A DNA stretch of 27,950 bases from Treponema_I sp045597345 (GTDB taxonomy: Bacteria > Spirochaetota > Spirochaetia > Treponematales > Treponemataceae), in assembly GCA_045597345.1 (NCBI GenBank), contig JAZLJW010000158.1, forward strand, positions 1 through 27,950, given 5' to 3'. The translations under genes were made by a program, and so were the position numbers. Shown here piece by piece: positions 1 to 7,227 of this stretch. The notes under the pieces are model-generated. The model searched no databases, was not told the DNA's origin, and saw only the letters and a list, made by a program, of their open reading frames with translations. The first letter of the stretch is position 1; each line of letters starts with the position of its first letter.

Positions 1-1
1 T

Positions 2-1912
2 ATGACAAAGAAACAGAAGAAGATGCTGAAGCGCATCATTATTGCAAGCGTCCTGTTTGTGGCGCTGACAGTGTGTGCCCACCTGCTGCCGGAATCCATT
101 ACCGGCACCATCTGGTACTTTGCTGCAGCAACCGCCCTGTACGCAGTAACTTATCTGATCATCGGTCATGACATCCTGAAAAAGGCATTTAAAGGAATCC
201 TTAACGGCCAGGTTTTTGACGAAAACTTCCTGATGGCAGTTGCCACTCTTGGTGCCATTGCCGTTGCCGTATACGAAAAATCCGGCGACTATGCAGAAGC
301 CGTTGCCGTCATGCTGTTCTACCAGATTGGTGAATTCTTCCAGAGCTATGCAGTCGGCAAAAGCCGTAAGAATATCATGGCTCTTATGGATATCCGCCCT
401 GACTACGCCAACCGCAAAACCGACACCGGCATTGAAAAAGTGTCTCCCGATGACATTGCCGTAGGTGAAATCATCATCGTACAGCCTGGCGAAAAGGTAC
501 CGCTGGATGGCATCGTGGTATCTGGAAATTCAACTTTGAACACCAGCGCCCTTACCGGCGAAAGTGTTCCCCGTACCGTTGCAGAAGGTGAGGAGATCAT
601 CTCCGGCTGCATCAACCTTTCTGGCGTTCTTGAAATCCGCACCACCAAGCCCTTTGGTGAATCCACCGTCAGCAAAATCATGGCGCTGGTAGAAGAATCT
701 TCCAACCGGAAAAGTAAGTCAGAGGCTTTCATTACCCGTTTTGCCCGCATCTACACACCGTTTGTGTGTTACTCGGCTCTGGCTCTGGCTGTTCTGCCTC
801 CCGTTGTCCGTATTCTAATGGGTTCCCCGGCTCTCTGGAGCCAGTGGATTTACCGAGCCTTAACGTTCCTGGTTATCAGCTGCCCCTGTGCTCTGGTCAT
901 CAGTATTCCGCTTTCGTTCTTTGCCGGTATCGGATCTGCCTCTGCAGAAGGTGTCCTCATCAAGGGTTCCAACTATCTTGAAACCCTGTCCAAGGTACGA
1001 ACCATCGTATTTGACAAAACAGGGACTTTGACCCGCGGGGTGTTTGAAGTTACCGGCGTGCACCACAACGAAATTGAAAACGAGGCAATTCTTGAAATGG
1101 CCGCTCTGGCAGAATGCGCATCAAGCCATCCTATCAGCAAGAGCCTGCAGGCTGCCTACGGTAAGGATATTGACCGGAGCCGCGTAACTGACATTGAAGA
1201 AATTGCCGGAAAAGGCCTGACTGCCGTTGTTGACGGTAAAAAAGTTGCCTGCGGTAATGCAAAACTGATGGAAACTCTGGGAGTTGACTATGTGCCATGC
1301 CATCACGTAGGCACCATTATTCATGTGGCTGCCGACGGCCAGTATCAGGGTCATATCGTTATCAGCGATGTGGAAAAGGATAACGCTAAAGAAGCCATTG
1401 CACTGCTGAAAAAATCCGGGGTACAGAAAACCGTTATGCTGACAGGCGATGCCAAGGCGGTAGCTGATGCTGTTGGCGCAAATCTTGGTGTTGATGAAAT
1501 TCATGCGGAATTGATGCCGCAGGATAAGGTTACCTGGGTAGAAAAACTGCTGGCCGAAAAGGGTAGCGGTGATGTTCTGGCCTTTGTAGGAGATGGCATC
1601 AACGATGCGCCGGTTCTGACCCGCTCTGATATCGGCATTGCCATGGGCGCCATGGGTAGTGATGCAGCTATTGAAGCTGCCGACGTTGTCCTTATGGATG
1701 ATGATCCCATGAAGATTGCCAGAGGTATCAGAATCAGCCGCAAGTGCATCCGCATTGTCTATGAGAACATTGTGTTTGCGCTGGTAATTAAGTTTGGCTG
1801 TCTGATTCTTGGCGCACTGGGTATTGCCAACATGTGGCTGGCTATTTTTGCCGATGTAGGCGTTATGGTACTTGCCGTACTGAATGCCATCCGCGCCCTG
1901 AACAGCAAGTAA
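2..1912 (+). CDS. Heavy-metal P1B-type ATPase (Zn/Cd/Pb exporter type)
   Basis: Membrane pump that couples ATP hydrolysis to export of a soft divalent metal, most likely Zn, Cd or Pb. All P-type signatures are present in order: actuator TGES near residue 184, the metal-site CPC near 293 in a membrane helix, phosphorylation motif DKTGT with Asp about 338, the P1B-specific SHP near 376, MLTGD, and GDGINDAP near 530. Two hydrophobic helices open the protein and a pair closes it. The 636 aa start directly with the first helices, so there is no N-terminal heavy-metal-associated domain, a common short form in anaerobes. The ATG is the second base of the window, so its ribosome site and promoter cannot be seen, and a longer N-terminus upstream cannot be excluded. 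Metal choice is inferred from the CPC class only. Confidence 0.93.
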   Translation: MTKKQKKMLKRIIIASVLFVALTVCAHLLPESITGTIWYFAAATALYAVTYLIIGHDILKKAFKGILNGQVFDENFLMAVATLGAIAVAVYEKSGDYAEAVAVMLFYQIGEFFQSYAVGKSRKNIMALMDIRPDYANRKTDTGIEKVSPDDIAVGEIIIVQPGEKVPLDGIVVSGNSTLNTSALTGESVPRTVAEGEEIISGCINLSGVLEIRTTKPFGESTVSKIMALVEESSNRKSKSEAFITRFARIYTPFVCYSALALAVLPPVVRILMGSPALWSQWIYRALTFLVISCPCALVISIPLSFFAGIGSASAEGVLIKGSNYLETLSKVRTIVFDKTGTLTRGVFEVTGVHHNEIENEAILEMAALAECASSHPISKSLQAAYGKDIDRSRVTDIEEIAGKGLTAVVDGKKVACGNAKLMETLGVDYVPCHHVGTIIHVAADGQYQGHIVISDVEKDNAKEAIALLKKSGVQKTVMLTGDAKAVADAVGANLGVDEIHAELMPQDKVTWVEKLLAEKGSGDVLAFVGDGINDAPVLTRSDIGIAMGAMGSDAAIEAADVVLMDDDPMKIARGIRISRKCIRIVYENIVFALVIKFGCLILGALGIANMWLAIFADVGVMVLAVLNAIRALNSK

Positions 1913-1954
1913 CCTGGCGTACGTAGGGCTCTGTCTGGGATTTTTGCCGGATTA

Positions 1955-2382
1955 CAGATAGATTCACTGTTTTTTTGCGATTTATCTGTTGCGCAGAGAT
2001 GATACAGGGGCTTGTTTTCATATAAATATGCTTGTTTGGGGCTTTTTATCTGATGGTTATGAGCGGTATGTGTTCTGGCTTTCATATAAAAGGGGCGTTT
2101 CCTGCATATTTATATGATGGCGGTTGCCATATTTGCCGGCTATTATCATATAAAAATGGTGATGCAAATCCATTTATATGAGTGAATTTGTAAAAAGTGT
2201 GGATGGTGGATACTTTTCTGTCATATAAAAGAGAGCCGTTACACCAATTTATATGAAAAAGCAGGTGGAAACGGAAAAAAAGTGTCAGATAAATCTTATG
2301 GGATTTCACTTTTTATATGACAGCAGCACAAAACGGGCTGAAAAAAGTCATATAAAACTCATAGAAATCAGCTGTTTAAATG
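1955..2382. repeat. Array 1: seven phased inverted-repeat units of CAKATAAA boxes
   Basis: Fourteen 8-bp boxes alternate in orientation. Forward boxes start at 1955, 2019, 2083, 2147, 2222, 2286 and 2349; each is followed exactly 26 bp later by an inverted box at 1981, 2045, 2109, 2173, 2248, 2312 and 2375. Forward boxes read CATATAAA except CAGATAGA (1955) and CAGATAAA (2286). Inverted boxes read TTTATATG except TTTATCTG (1981, 2045) and TTTAAATG (2375). The 18 bp inside each unit and the 30 bp between units (41 once, 29 once) show no shared sequence. Unit starts are 64, 64, 64, 75, 64 and 63 bp apart. No convincing coding frame runs through it. It fills the space between the metal ATPase and the disrupted ORF. 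Function unknown; fixed helical spacing favours protein binding. Confidence 0.85.
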
Positions 2383-2391
2383 ATATGATGA

Positions 2392-2412
2392 GCCGGCCTG
2401 TTGCGGACCGGC
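2392..2412 (-). terminator. Possible stem-loop after the disrupted ORF
   Basis: GCCGG at 2392-2396 pairs with CCGGC at 2408-2412, just beyond the stop codon of the minus-strand ORF. There is no clear T-tract, so termination is only a possibility. Confidence 0.3.
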
Positions 2413-2416
2413 AACT

Positions 2417-2807
2417 TTAATACCCCTTGCTTATAAGGGTATCCCGTAAGTTCTGCAGAACATCGGTTGGAATATCGGATGAGTTATCATCTACCTGCTC
2501 CCGCAGCCGTATCCAGTCATAGGATGTCAGTGGCTCGTAGGCATCGCCTGTATTTTTCAGAAATGAAAGCAGGGCACTCAGTATTGCCAGATGCTGTTCT
2601 GACGGTTCATTCTTCAGGTGGGCTGAGTTCTGAATATACTCGTTTTCCCAAAACTCAAAAACGGTGAAGGGCAAAACGCCCGCAATGCCCGCAGCCTTCT
2701 CAAAAAGGTTCGAAATCTTAGGTGAAACCCGTTCCCGGTCTGATTTACCGCGGTTTTCCTGGCGGTGCTGCTTCTACATCTGCCTGAAATCTTGCAATAT
2801 CTGTCAT
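2417..2807 (-). pseudogene. Small unknown ORF broken by a +1 frame change or amber codon
   Basis: The main frame is open from 2773 down to the TAA at 2417-2419 (118 codons) and reads like protein: acidic and amphipathic, with a segment NLFEKAAGIAGVLPFTVFEF and the end LRDTLISKGY. It has no convincing ATG. Its upstream limit is an in-frame TAG at 2774-2776. The best start is an ATG at 2805-2807 in the neighbouring frame, placed 7 bp after a good promoter -10; that frame runs MTDIARFQADVEAAPPG and stops at 2745-2747. Both frames are open between 2773 and 2748, so one base lost or gained there would join them into about 130 aa. It may be a decayed gene, a sequencing error or a recoded gene. I do not recognise the family. 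Its position between two box arrays suggests a link with them. Confidence 0.5.
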
Positions 2808-2810
2808 GCT

Positions 2811-3045
2811 ATTGATTGTAATTTTAGAGAAGATTTTTGGCAATTTACATATAAAACCTGCGCAAAGCCTGTGAATACGGTGTTCTTATATGTAATGAAC
2901 ATCGAAAAAACCGTGGTTCAGGCGGGAAATTACATAGTTTCGGACTGAAATAGTAGATATTATATGTAACAGGATAGCTCGGTGCGTCTGAAATTACATA
3001 TAAGCCCTTTCATTTATCTTGGTTCGTTGCGGTTTTATATGTAAT
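2811..3045. repeat. Array 2: phased TTACATATAA / TTATATGTAA boxes
   Basis: A second set of alternating boxes shares the core CATATAA with array 1 but has TTA instead of T in front. Counting from the core octamer: forward at 2848 (CATATAAA), 2933 (CATAGTTT) and 2997 (CATATAAG); inverted at 2885 (CTTATATG), 2959 (ATTATATG) and 3034 (TTTATATG), plus a degenerate inverted box at 2811. Successive distances are 37, 37, 48, 26, 38 and 37 bp, so array-1 distances (26, 38) recur, alone or with 10-11 bp added. It fills the gap between the disrupted ORF and the methyltransferase gene and overlaps the promoters predicted for both, so it may be a shared operator region. Confidence 0.75.
2815..2843 (-). 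promoter_or_regulatory. Sigma70-type promoter for the disrupted ORF
   Basis: On the minus strand TTGCCA (2843-2838) is followed after 17 bp by TACAAT (2820-2815). The ATG of the short frame lies 7 bp after the -10, so the transcript would have little or no leader. A degenerate array-2 box (2812-2822) covers the -10, and a clear box (2844-2856) abuts the -35, an arrangement expected for operator control. Confidence 0.5.
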
Positions 3046-3055
3046 TACGTAAAAA
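3027..3055 (+). promoter_or_regulatory. Possible methyltransferase promoter enclosing a box
   Basis: TTGCGG (3027-3032), 17 bp, then TAAAAA (3050-3055). The match is weak, but the spacing is ideal and the last array-2 box lies in the spacer, the usual place for a repressor site. Confidence 0.3.
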
Positions 3056-3090
3056 TGTCGCCTAACTGGGCCTCGTAAAGGAAACAGTAC

Positions 3091-3774
3091 ATGAAAAAAG
3101 ATACCCGGAAATATTACGAAGCATATGAAGAGCGGTATAAAGCGGCTCATGAAAAAGGAGTCAGCTGGGAGCATATGAAAAGCACTCCCATTGTGCTGGA
3201 TGTCCTCCAACGATATGCCATCAGCCAGAATCAGGCGCTGCTGGAAATAGGGTGCGGCGAAGGCAGGGACTCCGCGATTGTCCTTCAAAACGGATATAAC
3301 CTTATGGCAACAGATATATCGTCTGAAGCGGTAACCTACTGCAGGAAAACACTGCCGGCCTATGAATCTAATTTTACGGTTCTGGATTGCCTTTCTGGTA
3401 CTCTTGAAGAACAGTTTGATGTTATTTATGCGGTTGCCGTTGTTCACATGCTGGTTTTGGATGAAGACCGGAATGGCTTTTATCAGTTTATCCGGAATCA
3501 TTTGAAGAAGGATGGTATTGCCCTGATCTGCACAATGGGTGATGGGGAATGTGAAATGCAAAGCGATATCCGCAATGCGTTTGAACTTCAGGAACGGGAA
3601 CACGAATCGGGGAAAATGATGGTGGCCGGTACTTCCTGCAGGATGGTTTCGTTTAGCACGTTTGAGGATGAATTACACAGAAATAGCCTTGAAATCATCG
3701 AAAAAGGCATCACCAGTGCAATGCCCAATTTTGACAGCCTGATGTACGCGGTGGTGAAAGCACACAGAGACTGA
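3091..3774 (+). CDS. Class I SAM-dependent methyltransferase
   Basis: Predicted soluble 227-aa methyltransferase with unknown substrate. The SAM-binding motif I is LLEIGCGEGRD at about residues 50-60. An acidic strand end follows (NLMATDISSEAV), then FDVIYAVAVVHML as the motif-IV region and LKKDGIALICTMGDG as the next strand and loop of the Rossmann fold. The N-terminus (MKKDTRKYYEAYEERYKAAH) is charged and helical, as in small-molecule methyltransferases of the Methyltransf_25/UbiE-like group. AAAGGA lies 9 bp before the ATG. No target-recognition region of the kind seen in DNA methyltransferases is visible, so a restriction-modification role is not supported. Array 2 ends about 45 bp upstream and may control it. 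It converges on the epimerase gene. Confidence 0.85.
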   Translation: MKKDTRKYYEAYEERYKAAHEKGVSWEHMKSTPIVLDVLQRYAISQNQALLEIGCGEGRDSAIVLQNGYNLMATDISSEAVTYCRKTLPAYESNFTVLDCLSGTLEEQFDVIYAVAVVHMLVLDEDRNGFYQFIRNHLKKDGIALICTMGDGECEMQSDIRNAFELQEREHESGKMMVAGTSCRMVSFSTFEDELHRNSLEIIEKGITSAMPNFDSLMYAVVKAHRD

Positions 3775-3780
3775 CAGAAC

Positions 3781-3798
3781 CCCGGATAATGCTCCGGG
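3781..3798. terminator. Small stem-loop between convergent genes
   Basis: CCCGGA (3781-3786) and TCCGGG (3793-3798) form a 6-bp stem between the convergent methyltransferase and epimerase genes. No T-tract follows, so a terminator role is tentative. Confidence 0.35.
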
Positions 3799-3820
3799 TC
3801 CCATATCAATATTTCAGCGG

Positions 3821-4825
3821 TTACGCGATTTTGCCGGTTTTCTTAAGCCAGGCAACTTCGTCGCAGACTGTTTCTGTATAGCTGCGTGGAGTAAAACCAA
3901 GTTCGGTACGGGCTTTTGAATAGTCAAAAACATTGTTGCGGGCCAGGTTCCATACACTGAAGCTGGTGAGCAATGGTTTCTTACCGGTTTTCTTGGCCCG
4001 TTTTTCCATAATGTGTGCCATAAAGTACGCCATCTTAATTGGCAGGAAGAAACTGATCTTCTTGCAGTGAGCCTGGGTAACCAGGAGATTTGCAAATTCC
4101 TTGAAAGTAACCGGTTCGTTTCCAAGAATGTAGCATTCACTCTGGCGGCCTTTTTCTGCTGCAGCAATAACACCATCAGCCAGGTCACGAACATCGCAGA
4201 GATTAAAGGATCCGTCAATTCCTGCAGGCATTTTTCCAGAAATAATTTCAATGACCGTTTTGGTAGTTTCACTTACGGAAAAATCTTCAGGGCCAAGGAT
4301 GCCGGTAGGGTGAACAACTGAGGCGTTCAGACCTTCAGCTGCAGCATCAAGGACTTTCTGGGTTGCTAAAGCCTTAGACTGACTGTAGCAATCCTGCAGG
4401 CCTTCTGTGCCAAAATGGTTGATTTCCCTAATGGCAGTTCCTTTGGGAAGTTCAGGAATAGCACCGGTGCTTGAACAGTACACCAGCTTCTTTACATGAT
4501 ATTTTTTGCAGAGTGCAATAACATTTTCTGTGCCGCCAACATTTACATCCATAACTTTCTGGTTGTATTCAGGATTTACCGTAACAATACTTGCAATATG
4601 CAGCACGATGATTTCGCTGCCAGCAGGAACCGTAAACAACTGTTCCAGACTGTTCATATCACACAGATCACCTTCAACGATTTCTGCCTCTCTGGGAACA
4701 AAACTCATGGCAGGATCATTTTTCAAGACAAAGGCACGAACCTTTTCTCCTTTCTGGATCAATGTACGGCAAACGGTTCCACCTAAAAATCCTGCAGCAC
4801 CGGTAACTAAATAAATCTTATTCAT
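3821..4825 (-). CDS. Extended SDR family NAD(P)-dependent epimerase/reductase
   Basis: Oxidoreductase or epimerase of the extended short-chain dehydrogenase family, 334 aa from the chosen start. The protein opens with the dinucleotide motif TGAAGFLGG (GxxGxxG), then VEGDLCD, VNVGGTENV, CSSTGAIP and the catalytic pair in YSQSK (YxxxK). The second half is like dihydroflavonol-4-reductase/HpnA-type proteins. I place the start at 4825 (MNKIYLVTGAAG) because AAGGAG lies 6 bp upstream and the Rossmann motif begins at once; an upstream ATG at 4897 would add 24 unlikely residues. Three 11-bp boxes lie about 106 bp upstream (4931-4963) and match the repeat in front of the response regulator gene, so this gene is a candidate target of the neighbouring two-component system. 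Substrate is unknown. Confidence 0.85.
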   Translation of the reverse strand: MNKIYLVTGAAGFLGGTVCRTLIQKGEKVRAFVLKNDPAMSFVPREAEIVEGDLCDMNSLEQLFTVPAGSEIIVLHIASIVTVNPEYNQKVMDVNVGGTENVIALCKKYHVKKLVYCSSTGAIPELPKGTAIREINHFGTEGLQDCYSQSKALATQKVLDAAAEGLNASVVHPTGILGPEDFSVSETTKTVIEIISGKMPAGIDGSFNLCDVRDLADGVIAAAEKGRQSECYILGNEPVTFKEFANLLVTQAHCKKISFFLPIKMAYFMAHIMEKRAKKTGKKPLLTSFSVWNLARNNVFDYSKARTELGFTPRSYTETVCDEVAWLKKTGKIA

Positions 4826-4908
4826 AAAAAACTCCTTGAAAAGCCACCGCAGCAACGGCAGCACCTCATAAACTAAGTTCTCTGTGCTCAAGCACATGGT
4901 ATGACCTG

Positions 4909-4963
4909 AATATACAAGGGGTGTTTTTCTGAATTGTTTTTGTATTGTTAACGTTTTGTTAAA
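4909..4963 (-). promoter_or_regulatory. Triple 11-bp response-regulator boxes and -10 before the epimerase
   Basis: On the plus strand GAATTGTTTTT (4931-4941), GTATTGTTAAC (4942-4952) and GTTTTGTTAAA (4953-4963) stand head to tail with exact 11-bp steps. They match the perfect pair GAATTGTTAAA at 7143-7164. OmpR/PhoB proteins bind such direct repeats. On the minus strand a -10-like TATATT (4914-4909) follows 16 bp after the last box, so the box would take the place of the -35. Confidence 0.6.
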
Positions 4964-4997
4964 CGTACGAAATTTTTATTTTTTACGGACATCGCCT

Positions 4998-5381
4998 TTA
5001 TTTTTTTCGTCCCATTGATTCATCAATAAGGTTGAGAATTTCTGCTCCATATTTTGATTTCTGTGATTCAAAGATTTTCTTTGTAACTTGTGGAGCAAGA
5101 GCCATGCCGGTAATTCCCAGAATTCCTGTAAACAGGCCAATCCAAAAGGTCAGTCCTGTAGTCTGGATGCACAGACCGAGTCCACTGCCAAAAATCAATA
5201 CAGAAGTTAATCCGAACACAATGCCGATAATTTTGCCAGGAGTTTCAATCTTCCGGTCCATGGCGCGAATTCGTTTTATGGCATCCTGTTCTTCATCTGG
5301 TTTAATTTCATATTTTTCGCGAATCTTCCGTAATTCTTCATTCCTGTCTGCTGAATAATTAAAACTGAATTTTTCGTCCAT
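4998..5381 (-). CDS. Small membrane protein of a two-component operon
   Basis: A 127-aa protein of unknown function. Residues 1-50 are charged and soluble (FSFNYSADRNEELRKIREKY, then a basic helix AIKRIRAMDRKIETPGK). Two hydrophobic helices follow at about 50-73 and 77-97, and the C-terminus is again charged. I recall similar two-helix proteins beside VanR/VanS-like systems in Firmicutes, sometimes misnamed dihydropteridine reductase; that is memory, not a search result. Its ATG follows the kinase stop by 13 bp with AGAGGA in front, so it is very likely the third gene of the regulator-kinase operon. It may be a sensor accessory or an output of the system. The similarity to Firmicutes systems raises the possibility of transfer. 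Confidence 0.75.
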   Translation of the reverse strand: MDEKFSFNYSADRNEELRKIREKYEIKPDEEQDAIKRIRAMDRKIETPGKIIGIVFGLTSVLIFGSGLGLCIQTTGLTFWIGLFTGILGITGMALAPQVTKKIFESQKSKYGAEILNLIDESMGRKK

Positions 5382-5394
5382 CGAATCCTCTTTC

Positions 5395-6429
5395 TTACCT
5401 GCAAATTACCATAAATGTTGAACCAACACCAACTTCACTTTCTACCTGTATGTCATATCCAAGAATATCAATAATCTGTTTTACCAGAGCCAGTCCTAAC
5501 CCATTCCCCTGTCCGTTATGGGAAGTATCCCCCTGATAAAATTTTTCAAATATATGTTTTCCGGTCTTCCGGTCCATTCCACAGCCGGTATCAGTTACAG
5601 AAATCATGACACCATTTTTTGCGCATCCTTCAACCTTAATGCCGACACTTCCACCTGGTTCAGTAAATTTCAGGGCATTAGAAATAAGATTATTCACCAC
5701 AATTTTAAGTAGTTCGGCATCAGTATACATTGCAATGTCTTCAGCAATGTCTGCTTCAATCTGTATGTTTTTTTCTTCCCAGGTCTGTTCAAATCCCAGC
5801 ATGCATTCACAGACTAATTCACTGATATTCATTTCCTGCATGGTAGGAAAAATTTTCTGGTTTTCCAGTTTGTTCAGTTTCAGAATATTTGATATGAGAG
5901 AAGAAAGATTCGTAACTTTTTCAACAATGTGTCTGGTATACCCTGATTTTTCTTCATCAGAAAGGGCGGGTGCCTGAAGTAACGTTGCATAATTCTGAAT
6001 GGCTGCCAGTGGAGTTTTTAATTCGTGTGAGACATTGGAAATGAAATCCGTCCGAAGCGTTTCTACACTTCCCAATTCTTCTACCATTTTATTCAGGTTA
6101 GTTTTAATCGCCGTATATCCAAGGGGGTCAAAATTGGTTCCTTTTGTATGTAACCGGATTTTATAATCTCCCCTGGAGACCCGGTCTGAAAAGCGCAGAA
6201 TTTCCTGTACATGCCGTGAACTGATAAAATAGCGGATCCAAAAGGTAAGGAGCGTAAAAAGAAAGCTTAACACAAAAATATTGATGAATACTTTTGGAGC
6301 CCTTTCACGGATAAAGTATTCCTGCAATTCGGCTCCCTGCAGGAATAATATGGTGTTTGCCGTAGTAACAAAACAGATTCCCAAAAAGAAAAGGATAAAA
6401 AAGATGATGGAGACAGCATTTCGTTTCAT
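5395..6429 (-). CDS. Membrane sensor histidine kinase (HAMP, HisKA, HATPase)
   Basis: A 344-aa sensor kinase that should autophosphorylate and pass phosphate to the regulator encoded just upstream. Two membrane helices (about 8-30 and 48-69) leave only some 17 residues outside, so there is almost no extracellular sensor domain. A HAMP-like segment follows (to about 120). The H-box is FISNVSHELKTPLAAI with phospho-acceptor His135. The ATPase domain shows an N-box (NNLISNALKFTEP), G1 (DTGCGMD), an F-box (FEKFYQG) and G2 (GNGLGLALVKQI). AGGAAG precedes the ATG and the gap to the regulator stop is 12 bp. The short loop suggests sensing inside the membrane or of envelope stress, as in small-loop kinases of antimicrobial-peptide systems; this is inference. 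Confidence 0.92.
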   Translation of the reverse strand: MKRNAVSIIFFILFFLGICFVTTANTILFLQGAELQEYFIRERAPKVFINIFVLSFLFTLLTFWIRYFISSRHVQEILRFSDRVSRGDYKIRLHTKGTNFDPLGYTAIKTNLNKMVEELGSVETLRTDFISNVSHELKTPLAAIQNYATLLQAPALSDEEKSGYTRHIVEKVTNLSSLISNILKLNKLENQKIFPTMQEMNISELVCECMLGFEQTWEEKNIQIEADIAEDIAMYTDAELLKIVVNNLISNALKFTEPGGSVGIKVEGCAKNGVMISVTDTGCGMDRKTGKHIFEKFYQGDTSHNGQGNGLGLALVKQIIDILGYDIQVESEVGVGSTFMVICR

Positions 6430-6441
6430 ATGGGCTTCCTT

Positions 6442-7113
6442 TCAGAGGATGACTGCTTTATACCCAAGACCATGAACGGTCTGGATTTCAAAATCTTTAC
6501 AGGCCGAAAACTTATCACGCAGTTTTGTCATATAGACATCAACTACCCGTGGGGAGGATTCAGATTCACTGTCCCAGAATTCGCTCATTAACTGGGTGCG
6601 GGTAAAGGTTTTTTTCGGGTAGGACAGCAGTTTATACATCAGATCAAATTCCCGGACGGTCAGCGAAATTTCTTCGCCATCAACATAGGCACTGTGTTCT
6701 TCGGCATCCAGAACGACAGAGCCGACCGTCAGTTTTTTATCTGCATTGATTTTTGAACGGCGGAGAATGGCTTCAATGCGCATCTGCAGCTCCGGAAGCA
6801 TAATCGGCTTTACCATGTAATCATCAATCCCGGATTCAAATCCTTTGCGCTTGGATTCAAAATCATCTCTGGCTGTCATGAAAATAATGGGGATATCCGG
6901 AAATACCTGACGTATTTCTTTTGTGAATGTAAATCCATCAATCTGCGGCATCATGACATCAGAAATAATCAGATTAAATACCGTGTCCTCAGTTTTATCG
7001 TAGGCATCACTTGCATTCAGAACACCAGTTGCCTCATAGCCATGCTGGTTTAGAAAAGCACAGACCGTTTGATTTAATGCTTTATCATCTTCAACAACAA
7101 GAATTTTTATCAT
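6442..7113 (-). CDS. OmpR/PhoB-family response regulator
   Basis: A 223-aa DNA-binding regulator. The receiver domain (1-115) has the acidic pocket E8-D9-D10, phospho-acceptor Asp52 (ISDVMMP), Thr80 and Lys102 (VKP). The C-terminal winged helix shows the family pattern LTVREFDLMYKLLSYP, a recognition-helix region ESESSPRVVDVYMTKLRDKF, and ends in the typical VHGLGYKAV. GGAG lies 8 bp before the ATG. It is the first gene of the regulator-kinase-small membrane protein operon. A perfect tandem GAATTGTTAAA repeat 30 bp upstream of its ATG suggests control of its own promoter, and a related triple repeat precedes the epimerase gene. Confidence 0.95.
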   Translation of the reverse strand: MIKILVVEDDKALNQTVCAFLNQHGYEATGVLNASDAYDKTEDTVFNLIISDVMMPQIDGFTFTKEIRQVFPDIPIIFMTARDDFESKRKGFESGIDDYMVKPIMLPELQMRIEAILRRSKINADKKLTVGSVVLDAEEHSAYVDGEEISLTVREFDLMYKLLSYPKKTFTRTQLMSEFWDSESESSPRVVDVYMTKLRDKFSACKDFEIQTVHGLGYKAVIL

Positions 7114-7142
7114 TCAGATATCTCCATCTGTATAGTACTGTT

Positions 7143-7164
7143 GAATTGTTAAAGAATTGTTAAA
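7143..7164 (-). promoter_or_regulatory. Perfect tandem 11-bp box, likely regulator autoregulation site
   Basis: GAATTGTTAAA occurs twice with no gap (7143-7153 and 7154-7164), 30 bp before the response-regulator ATG. Two direct 11-bp half-sites are the usual target of an OmpR/PhoB dimer. A -10-like TACTAT (7137-7132, minus strand) lies next to it, though that would leave a very short leader. Confidence 0.6.
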
Positions 7165-7195
7165 ACTGAATTTTTTTATTGTGATTTTAAGTTGT

Positions 7196-7222
7196 GGACC
7201 CCGGAAGCGCTTTCCGGAGCCC
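7196..7222 (-). terminator. Stem-loop downstream of the malY-like gene
   Basis: CCGGAA (7201-7206) and TTCCGG (7212-7217) form the core of a GC-rich hairpin that can be extended on both sides with one bulge. No T-run follows, so it may be a transcript end or part of the repeat next to it. Confidence 0.35.
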
Positions 7223-7227
7223 ACACT

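Noticed and set aside
1955..2382. CRISPR array
   Set aside because: Only 8-bp ends recur, with 18 variable bases inside each would-be repeat. A CRISPR repeat of 28-37 bp is nearly identical throughout, and no cas gene is in the window.
2664..2948. Plus-strand ORF across array 2
   Set aside because: Cys- and Phe-rich translation without a ribosome site. It runs through the box repeats, so it is probably not coding.
1955..3090. Integron attC cassette array
   Set aside because: The 64-bp period and palindromes fit superficially, but no ordered RYYYAAC...GTTRRRY pairs frame the units, units hold no cassettes, and no integrase is visible. GCCTAAC near 3061 stands alone.
3091..3774. Restriction-modification DNA methyltransferase
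   Set aside because: No DPPY/NPPY or PC motif, no target-recognition domain and no restriction gene nearby. It fits small-molecule methyltransferases.
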